NCBI GenBank assembly: GCA_021740905.1
Contig: JAIOYV010000018.1
Location: 16,491 to 80,490 of the forward strand
Length of the DNA: 64,000 nt
Origin: Bacteroidales bacterium
GTDB lineage: Bacteria > Bacteroidota > Bacteroidia > Bacteroidales > M50B96
Direction of reading: 5' to 3'
Positions 8,981-18,554 of this stretch are shown here, in pieces. Position 1 is the first letter of the stretch, and the number at the start of each line of letters is the position of its first letter. The notes beneath the pieces are model-generated. The model had not been told where the DNA came from and did not search any database. It was given only the letters and a program-made list of their open reading frames with translations. The position numbers and the translations under genes were made by a program.

Positions 8981-10474
8981 CTACTCCGCAACAATAAGTT
9001 TCTTCCTGTAGGTTTTGCCCTTATTGTCGCTTATTTGCAGAAAGTAGCAGCCAGGTCGAAGGTTTTTTCGTGAGAGTACATAGGAATCTGATCGTATTCC
9101 TTTTTCGTTCCGAATAAGTTGGCCATGTAAATTATACAGGTGAATGTCTTCGATGTAACTGCTTGGATTGTGAAGGACGATGTTTGTGTTTTCTACCACC
9201 GGGATCGGGAAAATAGAAAGGCCATTTTCTTTTTCATCCATGTCATTCATTGAAAGATAAAATAGATCGCCGTAAACGGTCCCGATGGTATCACCATCTT
9301 TCACCCAACCCAGTATTTTTCTCGAATAATCTTGATCGGGCAACACCCAGCTAAAGACCATTTCGCCCAGCCCTGATTTAAAGCGATATTCAAAATTATC
9401 ATACGTGGCAGGCGTAAGCAAATCAGGGTGCAGGCTTGGGTCGTCAAATTGTGAAGAATAAAAAATCTGTTTGGGGTTGCTTGTTGGGGTGTTCGAAAAT
9501 TCCATCCCTTTTACCCATAAGTCGTCGTAGTCGATAAAACAATTTACCTGGCCAAACATTATCGAATCAGGCTGTAAGGCAGGATCGATCAGGTTGAAGT
9601 TAGGAATTGCCTTTTGGTTGTAGGCATTGCAGATGTGTGTTGCCGAATCGACGTATACTATGGTGTCGATATAATCTTCAAGGGTAAAATCGACCTGGAC
9701 AGATTTAAAAGCGTCTGTCCAACTTTTCGTTTGAACACGTGCCTGGTAGGTAAAAACACCTTGGGAATAGGTGCGTGCAAGGATGCTAACTTTTTTAAGC
9801 TCATGATCGACAATAAAGTTGGCACCAAAGTGGCCTTCTACGGTTTCGTATTGGAAAATGTCGCCAACATTAAAATTAAAGAAGGCATAAAACGAAGGAA
9901 CTACTGTGCCTACATTAGGGCCTTTTATCCCTTTCAAGGTAAAAATATCGTTGTTTGCCAACCCGGGAAATTGAATAATGCCAAATTTCTTACTTACCAC
10001 AATATTGTCCCCGTTTGTCAGCGAGATAATCTTAAAAGAATCGGTTTCGTTAAAGGTCAGTGAAGTACCCACACCGGTAACGGTGGCCATATAGTTGAGG
10101 ACTGTGTCGAACTGCCATGTTTCATTCAATAAGGCGTGGGGCTTGATAACGAACTCCGATGGATCGGAAAAATGGTAAACCCCATCCGAGACCAAAACCT
10201 GTCGTAGCAGGAACTGGGGTTGGTTTTTCAGATAAAAATCAACACTTGGAGTGGTACAGGTATCACAGCCTGAGATTATTCGGTTCAGGAAAAAAGTGGT
10301 GTCGTTTCCGTTAACCTGAAAGGAATCGGCAAAAATGGTGCTTTGTATCTGGCCGATCACATCTAATTTATAATTGTATGTGTAATTTTTGTTGATGAGG
10401 CTCCAGTTTTGGGCAAAAAGAGCATTAGCCGAAATAACCGCCACGAGTAAGGAAAAGAGTCTAAAAACTTTCAT
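8981..10474 (-). CDS. Secreted T9SS-sorted protein of unknown function, 497 aa
   Basis: The preferred start is the ATG at 10474, because MKVFRLFSLLVAVISANALFAQ is then a clean signal peptide; an in-frame ATG at 10519 would bury it behind 15 extra residues. The last ~80 residues are a type A T9SS sorting domain (LSIFPIPVVENTNIVL, YNLHGQLI, LRPGCYFLQI, KKLIVAE), so the product should cross the outer membrane and be attached or released. The middle is beta-rich with a CDTC pair near residue 80; I do not recognise a catalytic domain. It is transcribed divergently from the next gene. Confidence 0.85.
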   Translation of the reverse strand: MKVFRLFSLLVAVISANALFAQNWSLINKNYTYNYKLDVIGQIQSTIFADSFQVNGNDTTFFLNRIISGCDTCTTPSVDFYLKNQPQFLLRQVLVSDGVYHFSDPSEFVIKPHALLNETWQFDTVLNYMATVTGVGTSLTFNETDSFKIISLTNGDNIVVSKKFGIIQFPGLANNDIFTLKGIKGPNVGTVVPSFYAFFNFNVGDIFQYETVEGHFGANFIVDHELKKVSILARTYSQGVFTYQARVQTKSWTDAFKSVQVDFTLEDYIDTIVYVDSATHICNAYNQKAIPNFNLIDPALQPDSIMFGQVNCFIDYDDLWVKGMEFSNTPTSNPKQIFYSSQFDDPSLHPDLLTPATYDNFEYRFKSGLGEMVFSWVLPDQDYSRKILGWVKDGDTIGTVYGDLFYLSMNDMDEKENGLSIFPIPVVENTNIVLHNPSSYIEDIHLYNLHGQLIRNEKGIRSDSYVLSRKNLRPGCYFLQISDNKGKTYRKKLIVAE

Positions 10475-10654
10475 TGTAATTTTTTCCGAAATATATTCAT
10501 TTTTTCGGACTAACACCATGTGACATAAAATAGTTCAGGGTGTGAAACAAAATCCCTTTTTGAAAAGTGAACTATCTTTTCAATCAAGCGCTATATTGTG
10601 CACCCACGAATTTTATATTTTTGTTGCCTGAATAAAAATCATTGTTTAAAATTG

Positions 10655-11494
10655 ATGAGTATGAATTTTGTGAAACGAATAATAATTCCTGTCCTTCTTT
10701 TTTCTTCTCTTTTTATGTTTCCGTTCGAGAACATTGGGCAAAACAAACCTCCCGGCACAGTCCGATTCAAGGAGAATTTATATGTCGACAAATTGGAGAT
10801 TTGCAATGTCTACTGGCGTGAATACATGTTTATGACACTTAAAAAATATGGTCCCGAATCGGAGGTGTACCTGGCTACATTGCCCGACACGCTGGTTTGG
10901 GACAGTGAGTTGAAAAGGCTTTACCTACGCCATCCAAACTATGCCTACCATCCGGTGGTGGGCATTAGCTACCAGCAGGCAGTGGCCTATTGCGAATGGC
11001 GGAGCAAGATGGTCAACATAAATATTTACCTGAAGGAGACCAAACAGAAATTTAGTCTCGAAAATAATTATGATAGTATCCCGGAAGTATATAAATACAG
11101 GCTCCCTACTATTGAAGAATGGGAAGATTTCTCGAAAAGTCCATACCGAAAATTAGTGGAGCGAAAAATAAGACGGAATAACCTGCCACGCGGAATGTTT
11201 TTGCCACCCGACCGCATTGAAATGAGCAAGGTTAAAACACGTCCTGCCAATGCCGGTTTCACAAATAAATTAGGCCTATACAATGTATTTGGCAATGTGG
11301 CCGAAATGACCGCCAAAAAGGGCGTGGCAAAAGGGGGAGGATGGCAGCACCTCGAAGAACAGTGCATTACAGAAGCCGGGTTTAGTTATTCCGAACCCGA
11401 AAATTGGCTGGGCTTTCGCTGTGTGTGCGAAAGGGTAATAGCCGAAAAGAAAGAAGAAGTGCCTGCCAAACCGGAGATAATGGAATTGGATTGA
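10655..11494 (+). CDS. Formylglycine-generating-enzyme (SUMF1)-like secreted protein, 279 aa
   Basis: The fold is seen from YVDKLEICNVYWREYM (the EVTN-like strand), HPVVGISYQQAVAYCEWRSKM, YRLPTIEEWEDF, NVFGNVAEMT and KGGGW...ENWLGFRCV, which are the FGE-sulfatase signature blocks. In this phylum the domain is also used in GldJ/GldK lipoproteins of the gliding/T9SS machinery. The Cys pair used by oxygen-dependent FGE is not arranged in the usual way, so a binding or structural role is at least as likely as catalysis. The ATG at 10655 is preferred over an upstream GTG because it yields a signal-peptide-like N-terminus (MSMNFVKRIIIPVLLFSSLF). It is shorter than typical GldJ/GldK and has no lipobox. 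Confidence 0.78.
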   Translation: MSMNFVKRIIIPVLLFSSLFMFPFENIGQNKPPGTVRFKENLYVDKLEICNVYWREYMFMTLKKYGPESEVYLATLPDTLVWDSELKRLYLRHPNYAYHPVVGISYQQAVAYCEWRSKMVNINIYLKETKQKFSLENNYDSIPEVYKYRLPTIEEWEDFSKSPYRKLVERKIRRNNLPRGMFLPPDRIEMSKVKTRPANAGFTNKLGLYNVFGNVAEMTAKKGVAKGGGWQHLEEQCITEAGFSYSEPENWLGFRCVCERVIAEKKEEVPAKPEIMELD

Positions 11495-11634
11495 TCCGCA
11501 CTTGGAGTGATGGAGTATTGGAGTGATGCGGGATCATTTGCTAATGTTATCCAAAAAACTGTCTAACAAATGGTCAAGTTCAGGAGCAGCTTTGGCTATT
11601 CCTCATCCATCACTCCAACACTCCATTCCCCATG

Positions 11635-14040
11635 CTATTGCACACTCAAACTAGCAGAATAAACCCCGTCCCCAGTTTCATATTGAATAAAATGCAAGCC
11701 TGGCCTCAGGTTCAAATCACGGGTGTTTAGGTTTATAGATTGTTGAAATTGAGCAACAATATCAGAAAAAACTATTTTACCTTCGATATTGATTATTTTG
11801 ATTGTTGTTGATGTTCCCAGTTCAGGAACCTGTATGGTAAAATCACCATTTGCCGGGTTTGGAAATACCTTAATTTTTTCGGTTGATGTTGAGATTTCAT
11901 GAACCCCCACCATGGGTGCGCGGCTGAAGCGCATTGCATCGAAAACCAATTGTTCGCCTGCAATCCCGGTGTTATCGCCAAGATAGACCGTGCATGAGTC
12001 TGTACTGCTCAGGTTATAATAACCCAGCAAAACCCATTTGTTTTGATAGGCCGATTGATCAATAATTACTTCGAAGGTAGTTGAGTCTGTTGTAACAAAA
12101 TATTTTGCTTGTTGTGCGTTTGCATTAATTGCCGGGATGAAGGTTGAAATTTCATACAGGCCGCTATCGGCAATGGCGGGTTTCCAAGTCACATAGCAAA
12201 CATCCTGGTTGGAGTTGATGGTGAGGGTCCACCACGAATGGTCATTGTAGCCTGATGTCTGGTCGCGGAAATATTGCATGTGTGAGGGTGGCTCGTTGAA
12301 AATATAAAACCCATGCCCAAACGCCAGATCATCCACAATAGTATCGTTGTAAACCGGGTCGTCTTTGCGTGTAGTCACCGACCAGGCTATGCCGCCATGT
12401 GTGCCCGAAGGATCGAGGTTTTGGTAGCCATTGTTGTAGCCCGGCCAGTCATAAAACACATTTTGCCCATCGTAGCTGGGGTAACCAGGAGTGTTTTTGT
12501 CGCCATTGGGGTCGTGGAACAGCAAGGTAAATTGATTGTCAATGTATCCCTTCGCCAAAGTGATATGCCCGGCAGTGGTCATATAATGGCAAAGACTGTG
12601 GGGAAACCCGGCATCTATCTCGATTTTTGTATCCTCGAAACTACAATAAAGGGTCCAGCTTTGGGAAGCAACAAGTCCGTGAAGGAGGTAATAATCGCGC
12701 ATGGTCGAACTTGGCGAGCCAGAGGCCCACATATATGAATAGGCACCCCATGCATCCGATGAATAGGGATTGGTGTAGGTGCCAAAATAATTGCCGTTGA
12801 AATAGTATTTGTCGGCCACATACGAGCCATAGTCGTTTACGTGGGGATAAATCTTGTTGATGAGGGTAGGCCAGGGGGGCAGGATATTGAAAGAAGCCAA
12901 AGCCATTAAGGCTGTGGTGGGGCCACAACTTCCGCTGCCATCATGAAAGTCGGGGGTATCGTATACCTGGTTAACGTAGGGCATCTCTCCCAGATCGACC
13001 AGACTTTTTTGTTGGGCAAATTTCTTTATAGGGTAAAACCGGATGGGCAATGGAGCGGGATGTTCAAAGACTATTTGTACATTTTTCAACTCATCTTTTT
13101 TAAAGTCAATTTCTGCTGAAAAGATTTTCCGTTCCTTAATGTTTGAAAAAATCAATCCTGAATTTTCATCCAACGAAGGCTGGCTTTCAAAAATATCAAG
13201 AGTGCGAGTGAGTTGTCTCACATTGCTCCCTTTGTAATCAGCAATAAAAAGATCGGAAGTGATGAGTTTGAAATCTTGGATTATGGCCCGTTCAAAAATT
13301 ATTTCTTCCGAATCCTTTGTCCAGACAGGGTTTCCTCCCGTACCGATTTCGAAATACCTGTTTTCGTTCAAACTAAAAACATACAACTGCCCACCAATTG
13401 CATTGAAGACAATCCTATTTCCATCGGGCGACCATTGTGGGTTAAGGCAGGAAATCCCGGCAGGCGAAATCAGTTGATCTTTCCCATTCTCTATTACATG
13501 TAAAAAAAGCTGTTGATTTTTGTCGTTCCAAATAAAAGCTGATCCATCCGACGAAACGGCAATTTGGTTGCAATAGTTGGGCAGGTCGATTTTGATTTCA
13601 TTTTTATCAGAATAAATTAAAACGGTATTGCCTATTGAATAGGCCAGGCCACTTGTGCCCCAAAACATGGGTTGCCCACAAAGTGTGACGGGTGCGTACA
13701 AAAGATCAACTTTCTGATTGATCAAATCAAAAATAGCCGGTGCCTGCTTGCCTGTTGAATCGATATATTTAAAAGCCACTTTCGATCCATCGGGCGAAAG
13801 ATGAAAACCACGGCCACAATTTGGGCTTTTTAAAACCTGCTCTGCTTTCCCATTATAAATAAGATATAGGGAGGATGCGTAATTATCGGTAAACAGAATC
13901 CCAGCAGAGCTTCGATGAGGATGGACAATTTGCCCCTCTTCTTCCAGCTTGTATGGGTTTGCATCCTGCGCCGGCAGGTAAAAGTTGCCGATCAATAAAA
14001 ATAGAAAGGACAGGAATATGTGGTTTATCGAAAGTTTCAT
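11635..14040 (-). CDS. T9SS-sorted protein with beta-propeller and C39-like papain-fold domain, 801 aa
   Basis: The start at 14040 gives MKLSINHIFLSFLFLLIGNFYLPAQ, a signal peptide; an upstream GTG is less likely. Residues ~30-320 hold TolB/WD40-like repeats (LSPDGSKVAF, WSPDGNRIVF, WTKDSEEIIF). Residues ~365-590 match a C39-like peptidase domain: SGSCGPTTALMAL with Cys near 371, HITLAKGY with His near 493, then LLFHDPNGDK with an Asp/Asn-type third residue near 507. Residues ~595-700 resemble the golvesin C-terminal carbohydrate-binding-like domain (DHSWWTLT, GLYEISTFIP, VFDAMRFS). The last ~85 residues are a T9SS sorting domain (KVFPNPANGDFTIQ). The triad looks intact, so a surface cysteine protease or transpeptidase is plausible; its target is unknown. 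Confidence 0.85.
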   Translation of the reverse strand: MKLSINHIFLSFLFLLIGNFYLPAQDANPYKLEEEGQIVHPHRSSAGILFTDNYASSLYLIYNGKAEQVLKSPNCGRGFHLSPDGSKVAFKYIDSTGKQAPAIFDLINQKVDLLYAPVTLCGQPMFWGTSGLAYSIGNTVLIYSDKNEIKIDLPNYCNQIAVSSDGSAFIWNDKNQQLFLHVIENGKDQLISPAGISCLNPQWSPDGNRIVFNAIGGQLYVFSLNENRYFEIGTGGNPVWTKDSEEIIFERAIIQDFKLITSDLFIADYKGSNVRQLTRTLDIFESQPSLDENSGLIFSNIKERKIFSAEIDFKKDELKNVQIVFEHPAPLPIRFYPIKKFAQQKSLVDLGEMPYVNQVYDTPDFHDGSGSCGPTTALMALASFNILPPWPTLINKIYPHVNDYGSYVADKYYFNGNYFGTYTNPYSSDAWGAYSYMWASGSPSSTMRDYYLLHGLVASQSWTLYCSFEDTKIEIDAGFPHSLCHYMTTAGHITLAKGYIDNQFTLLFHDPNGDKNTPGYPSYDGQNVFYDWPGYNNGYQNLDPSGTHGGIAWSVTTRKDDPVYNDTIVDDLAFGHGFYIFNEPPSHMQYFRDQTSGYNDHSWWTLTINSNQDVCYVTWKPAIADSGLYEISTFIPAINANAQQAKYFVTTDSTTFEVIIDQSAYQNKWVLLGYYNLSSTDSCTVYLGDNTGIAGEQLVFDAMRFSRAPMVGVHEISTSTEKIKVFPNPANGDFTIQVPELGTSTTIKIINIEGKIVFSDIVAQFQQSINLNTRDLNLRPGLHFIQYETGDGVYSASLSVQ

Positions 14041-14427
14041 ATTAATCGTTTTACACACAACAAAGTTAATAGGAAAATGATTGTGTGGGGGAGAGATTTT
14101 TGGGTTAGCATTATGTGGTTAATATCAGTTACTCAAGTTTTGCAGTAGATATTGGAATTTGAATAGTCTGTTTATGAGAAAGATAAAAATCTATTATTTT
14201 CTCTATGTAACACTGATTACATCCTGGTGCCTGATAAGCACCAGAAAATGATCCATATCCCTTACATCAGAGAATCGTTTAAAAGAAGAGGTAATGCTGC
14301 TATGGCTTAGCATTTTGGGAGTTAACTTCCCAACTCAGAACTTTCTAACTCAGAACTCCCCAACTCATTCAAACCAAAAAGGCCACCTCGTCAGAAGTAG
14401 CCCTCGTGTTCATTGCAAAATATTTTT
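14041..14427. other. Gap without a recognised gene
   Basis: This 387-base stretch holds no supported gene. A perfect 7-bp hairpin (CTGGTGC at 14224-14230 with GCACCAG at 14238-14244) has no T-run, so I do not call it a terminator. The right end has the dispersed AACTCAGAACTT-type repeat (14321-14365). A 25-codon ATG frame at 14174 looks like chance. Confidence 0.6.
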
Positions 14428-14949
14428 TTAGATAAACTGAGGCATGATTTCGGCCACCCAGTTTTTAACACGTTCGTTGGTCATGTCGTCTTCAAAATCT
14501 TCGTCGATGGGCAACCCAATAAATTGGCCATTGATCAAGGCTTGCGATTCGTCGAAGGTGTAGCCTTCGGGTGATACCTGCCCAATGATTTGAGCATTTT
14601 TCTCCATGAGCTTTTCTCCTAATGTGCTAAGCGCATCGACAAAGTATTGGGCATATTGAACACTATCGCCTAAGCCAAACATAGCCACTTTCTTTTTGCT
14701 GAAATCAACTTCATCGAGGTTTGGAAAGAAAACATCCCATGCGGCGGCAGCCTGATCTGAATGCCAGGTTTCTTTACCAATGGTGGAAAGCCCAAAAATG
14801 ATATTGTCGAAGCGGTTAAGATCGCCTACTGAAGCATCTTTAACCGGGACCAATTCAATATTTTGTTCGCCTAACTCTTTGGCAACTTTCATTGCGACTC
14901 TTTCGGTCGAACCTCCTACAGGGCCATAAAATATTCCTATTTTGTTCAT
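14428..14949 (-). CDS. fldA: Flavodoxin, 173 aa
   Basis: Flavodoxins are small cytoplasmic FMN proteins that carry single electrons, often replacing ferredoxin under iron limitation. The FMN phosphate loop is seen at the N-terminus (GIFYGPVGGSTERVA). The flavin-stacking loops appear as FGLSTIGKETWHSD and MFGLGDSVQYAQYFVDAL, as in long-chain bacterial flavodoxins. The length and the C-terminal DEDFEDDMTNERVKNWV segment match the long-chain FldA group. It stands alone, with no redox partner gene adjacent. The ATG at 14949 is the only sensible start. Confidence 0.95.
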   Translation of the reverse strand: MNKIGIFYGPVGGSTERVAMKVAKELGEQNIELVPVKDASVGDLNRFDNIIFGLSTIGKETWHSDQAAAAWDVFFPNLDEVDFSKKKVAMFGLGDSVQYAQYFVDALSTLGEKLMEKNAQIIGQVSPEGYTFDESQALINGQFIGLPIDEDFEDDMTNERVKNWVAEIMPQFI

Positions 14950-14998
14950 AATGTTTGCTTTGTTAGTCTTTTAAATTTTTGCGTAAAGATATAGGAAA

Positions 14999-15113
14999 AG
15001 TTGAAAAGTTGACGGGTTTTGGGTTGAAAAGTTGAGGGGTTGAAGAGTTCTGCCCTCCTGTGCTAAAGTTACAGAGGATAATAGTTGAGGAGTTGAAAAG
15101 TCCTGAGTTACCA
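14999..15113. repeat. GTTGAAAAGTTG low-complexity repeat
   Basis: Repeated AGTTGA(A/G)(A/G)AGTT units fill the gap before flavodoxin. They resemble the GAGTTCTGAGTT repeats at 2290 and 3843. They create a spurious 64-codon open frame on the minus strand, which I do not accept as a gene. Confidence 0.55.
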
Positions 15114-15225
15114 GTCGTAAGTCTTGGGCGGAATTGCAGTGCTTGAATTGCAGCCAACTCCAGCCTTAAAAAATAGGCGTTGACTATTTGCTCTGCACTA
15201 AACCAGCAAACCAGTAACCAGTTTC

Positions 15226-17328
15226 CTATTTCGATTTCAGATATTCATCCTTTAGTTCAATGGCCTTTTCCTCGTCTATTGAACCATCCACCACTTCCAT
15301 TAAATATATGGCTTCATTCAATACCCTGAAATCAAAAGGCACACCTTCGGCAAGAGATTGCTCATATACTTTTTGAACCCAATCATCGGCAATGGCTATG
15401 CGATGTACAGCTTGTACTATTTCACTGTCGTTAAGATTTTGCTGGATCAATTCCAATTGCTTCATCAGAACAAGTCTTCGACTCTTAAGGTATTTTGGGT
15501 TCTCATTCATCGGATCGACATGGTTTAAAGCCTCCAGGGCTTGATCCCAATCGCCTTGTGAGTAATAAACCGCCACTAAGTTCAACCATGCATCCTTAAA
15601 GGAAGAGGATACTTTCAGGGCCCTGTTATAAAGTTCGATGGCATTTTTATGATCGCCTTTAAGCTCGTAGCATGTTGCCAGGTTGTTCAGCACATGCATA
15701 TTGTTGGGATTGTATTGGTAGGCACGCAAATATTCTTCAAAAGAAGTATCGATTTGGCCAAGTTGAAAATGGGCAGAACCTTTATACCAGGCCAGGGGCA
15801 TGCTAGTATTGTCGATTTGGTAGAAAAAGTTTTCAGCTTTGTCTATTTCATTTATAACTTCGGCATGAAGGTTCTCGCTTCTATAATCCAGGGCAATTTT
15901 TGTATGATACTCCGAAATAGTTTTCGATAATCCTACTATCAATGGCAAAACGAGAATGGCAGGAATAGCAGCTTTGGCAATGGGATTGAGATTTCCAATG
16001 GCTCTTTCACGGAGAGCGAAATGTTTACGGTATAAGCTGATGATACAGATGGCATATATCCCAAGAAAGATATTGTGTTCGACCCTTTCTTTCGGAAAAC
16101 TCAACAGGGCAATTATCATGTAGCCAAACAAACCCGAAAACAAAGCAAGGAGCAAACCTTTTTCTTTTTTGTCAATTTCGCTTTTCATCAAACGGTACAG
16201 ATATATTATCAGGGAAACAAAAAAACCGATGTAAAGCAAAAATGCAAAAATCCCATTCTCAGTCAGTACCCACAGATAGTCGTTATGTGGGCGAACAAAA
16301 TTTACGGTCCCTTCACTCGACCGTAAGCCATCGGTGCCATACGCCGGCAAAACTATTTTCCAATTGCCCGTACCAACACCAGTGATGGGATTATCCCGGT
16401 ACATCTCGACCGACTTTTCCCACAGGTCTACCCTTTCGAGTGCCGAGCCAAAACGGTAGTTGCGTATCCAGTCGGTTTGTTTACGGATGGTTTCCCATGA
16501 GTCGAGGCTGGCATAAATGACCACAAAAACAGAAATAATCCCTATAAACAAACCAAAAGCCAGCATTATTTTTCGTAATGCCCTTTTGCCAAACTTGAAA
16601 TACGAATAGTAATTCATTACGGTCAATGGGGTAACAGCCAGAGTGACCGCAATAGCCATCCAAACTGATTTGGCGAGCAACACAGTGACCAGGCCCAGGC
16701 CAAGTACCGAAGATATAACCGAAAGCCATTGCCATTTCCCCTTAAATAAATATACCCCATAAAGACTGAAAGGAATGCTTAGGAACAATATCTGGGAATA
16801 TAAATTACGATGGGCCGATAAACCTGTCACATAGTACGAAAGCTCATGGCTTAGGCCCACTTTAAAAGTAAGGTTGATAAATTGGGCTAGGCCAATTATG
16901 GAATGAAGAATGCCAAAACTCACAACAAATTTTGTGATAACCGGGATAGGTTCTTCCTGCCGGGAAAATAAAAAGCTTCCTAGCATGATAAATAAAATGA
17001 ATGGGATCATCAATAACCATTCGGAAATTGCCACAGCTGGATTGATCGCAAAAAAATTGCTCAATCCGGAAACAACCCAATACCCGATCAACAGCAATAC
17101 AGGCATGTTGAATAAAATACGTATGTCGACCTTTTGTGGCCTCTTCTTTTGCAGATAAAAAACAAATATAAAAAACAGGGCAATGGCGGCAGTGAAAGTG
17201 CTCAACCGTGGCATCAATGCGGCATCCATTACCGAAGGGATGTAAACCAGTGGGACAACAATCAGAAAAATCAACCCGAACAATTTCAGGTCGGATAGTA
17301 CAATACGTTTTTTGTCGGCTTTCTTCAT
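15226..17328 (-). CDS. O-antigen ligase-like (Wzy_C/WaaL) membrane protein with TPRs, 700 aa
   Basis: Wzy/WaaL-type proteins polymerise surface polysaccharide or ligate it to lipid A at the outer face of the inner membrane. About ten hydrophobic segments occupy residues ~15-465. The Wzy_C hallmark is seen around residue 350 (RPHNDYLWVLTENGIFAFLLYIGFF), preceded by NPITGVGTGNW. Residues ~500-610 are TPR repeats (NPNNMHVLNNLATCYELKGDHKNAIELYNRAL), which some polymerase-like homologues of this phylum carry. The ATG at 17328 (MKKADKKR) is preferred over an in-frame TTG at 17358. It is divergent from a glycosyltransferase gene, which fits a surface-polysaccharide role. Ligase and polymerase cannot be told apart from sequence. 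Confidence 0.85.
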   Translation of the reverse strand: MKKADKKRIVLSDLKLFGLIFLIVVPLVYIPSVMDAALMPRLSTFTAAIALFFIFVFYLQKKRPQKVDIRILFNMPVLLLIGYWVVSGLSNFFAINPAVAISEWLLMIPFILFIMLGSFLFSRQEEPIPVITKFVVSFGILHSIIGLAQFINLTFKVGLSHELSYYVTGLSAHRNLYSQILFLSIPFSLYGVYLFKGKWQWLSVISSVLGLGLVTVLLAKSVWMAIAVTLAVTPLTVMNYYSYFKFGKRALRKIMLAFGLFIGIISVFVVIYASLDSWETIRKQTDWIRNYRFGSALERVDLWEKSVEMYRDNPITGVGTGNWKIVLPAYGTDGLRSSEGTVNFVRPHNDYLWVLTENGIFAFLLYIGFFVSLIIYLYRLMKSEIDKKEKGLLLALFSGLFGYMIIALLSFPKERVEHNIFLGIYAICIISLYRKHFALRERAIGNLNPIAKAAIPAILVLPLIVGLSKTISEYHTKIALDYRSENLHAEVINEIDKAENFFYQIDNTSMPLAWYKGSAHFQLGQIDTSFEEYLRAYQYNPNNMHVLNNLATCYELKGDHKNAIELYNRALKVSSSFKDAWLNLVAVYYSQGDWDQALEALNHVDPMNENPKYLKSRRLVLMKQLELIQQNLNDSEIVQAVHRIAIADDWVQKVYEQSLAEGVPFDFRVLNEAIYLMEVVDGSIDEEKAIELKDEYLKSK

Positions 17329-17435
17329 TATTTTCAATAAAAGCCCAAAGATATTCAACTTTATTTTCTTATCTCAAATATCCTTAAAACATTTCCATTA
17401 TCTTTCTACTTTTGCTTGCTATATAATTAGGGTAG

Positions 17436-17482
17436 GTGTCGGCATGACTAAGTGTCTGCGTGTCTTAAAGTCACACCGACAC
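17436..17482. repeat. Inverted repeat between divergent polysaccharide genes
   Basis: GTGTCGGCATGAC (17436-17448) and GTCACACCGACAC (17470-17482) pair with two mismatches around a 21-base loop. It lies in the leader of the glycosyltransferase gene, 29 bases before its ATG. It could be a REP-like hairpin or a regulatory structure. Confidence 0.55.
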
Positions 17483-17511
17483 TCACAACCAACATACAGA
17501 GCTTTTTGAAC

Positions 17512-18534
17512 ATGGACAAAACAGCAATCGTAATACTAAACTGGAACGGACGTAAATTTCTCGAAGAGTTCCTTCCATCGGTAATAGGGCACAGTAAACT
17601 GCCCGGTATCAGAATCTGGGTGGCCGATAATGGTTCCACAGATAATTCGGTTGGATTTCTGAAAGAAACCTACCCAGACATTGGCCTTGTTTGCCTTGAC
17701 GAGAACCATGGCTTTACCGGAGGGTATAATCTTGCCCTCGCCAAAATTGAGGCTGAGTATTTTGTTTTGTTGAATTCCGATGTGGAAGTTACCACTGGCT
17801 GGCTCGATCCTTTGGTCAAGTTGATGGATTCGGAAAAGGATATTGCTGCCTGTATGCCGAAAATCCTTGCCTTTGGTGCAAAATCGCAATTTGAGTATGC
17901 TGGTGCATCTGGTGGCTTTATCGATAAATATGGTTTTCCCTTTTGCCGGGGCCGCATATTCGACAACCTTGAAAAAGACAATGGGCAATACAATTCGCAG
18001 CGGGATATATTCTGGGCAACAGGTGCATGTATGTTTGTCCGGGCACAGGTGTTCCATCGGCTTGGAGGGTTCGACAACGATTTTTTTGCACACATGGAAG
18101 AAATCGATCTGTGCTGGCGGATGAAAAATGCCGGACACAGGATTGTTATTGAACCGGCTTCCGTTGTTTACCATGTTGGTGGTGGCACACTGCCCAACGA
18201 AAGCCCTCACAAGCTTTACCTTAATTTCAGGAACAATCTTTACCTGCTTTATAAAAACCTGCCCGACAAGAAATTCAGGACTACCCTTTTTATCCGCCAG
18301 GTGTTGGATGGCGTTGCTGCTTTGAAATATCTGGCCGGGTTTAATTTTTCATCTTTTGCTGCTGTATTGAAAGCCCACCTTTCATTTTATGCCAATAGAA
18401 AGGCATTGAGGGCAAAACGGATCGAAATTCAAAAGAATAGAAAGCAATCTCAATTTAAGGAGATATATCCAAGGAGCATTGTAGTTGGGTATTTTCTGAA
18501 GAAGAAGAAAAAGTTTGGGGAGCTGGAGTGGTAG
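17512..18534 (+). CDS. Family 2 glycosyltransferase, 340 aa
   Basis: GT2 enzymes transfer a sugar from a nucleotide donor with inversion. The GT-A fold is seen from AIVILNWNGRKFLEE at the start, ADNGSTDNS at residues 38-46, the metal/donor motif NSDVEV at 88-93, and GGFDNDFFAHMEEIDLCWRM, which contains the catalytic-base ED-type motif. The C-terminal part (LYLLYKNLP, VVGYFLKKKKK) looks amphipathic and basic, suitable for membrane association. This is the rhamnosyltransferase-like subgroup, but the substrate cannot be read from sequence. The ATG at 17512 is chosen over a GTG 60 bases upstream, which would add 20 residues unlike the family and overlap the inverted repeat. It pairs divergently with the O-antigen-ligase-like gene. 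Confidence 0.92.
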   Translation: MDKTAIVILNWNGRKFLEEFLPSVIGHSKLPGIRIWVADNGSTDNSVGFLKETYPDIGLVCLDENHGFTGGYNLALAKIEAEYFVLLNSDVEVTTGWLDPLVKLMDSEKDIAACMPKILAFGAKSQFEYAGASGGFIDKYGFPFCRGRIFDNLEKDNGQYNSQRDIFWATGACMFVRAQVFHRLGGFDNDFFAHMEEIDLCWRMKNAGHRIVIEPASVVYHVGGGTLPNESPHKLYLNFRNNLYLLYKNLPDKKFRTTLFIRQVLDGVAALKYLAGFNFSSFAAVLKAHLSFYANRKALRAKRIEIQKNRKQSQFKEIYPRSIVVGYFLKKKKKFGELEW

Positions 18535-18554
18535 CAATCAAAGGCGAAGTTTTA

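Noticed and set aside
10655..11494. GldJ or GldK gliding-motility lipoprotein
   Set aside because: The SUMF1-like fold is shared, but the protein has no lipobox and is shorter, and no other gld genes are adjacent.
14963..15157. A 64-codon open frame upstream of flavodoxin
   Set aside because: It is made of GTTGAAAAGTTG low-complexity repeats, with no start signal or protein features.
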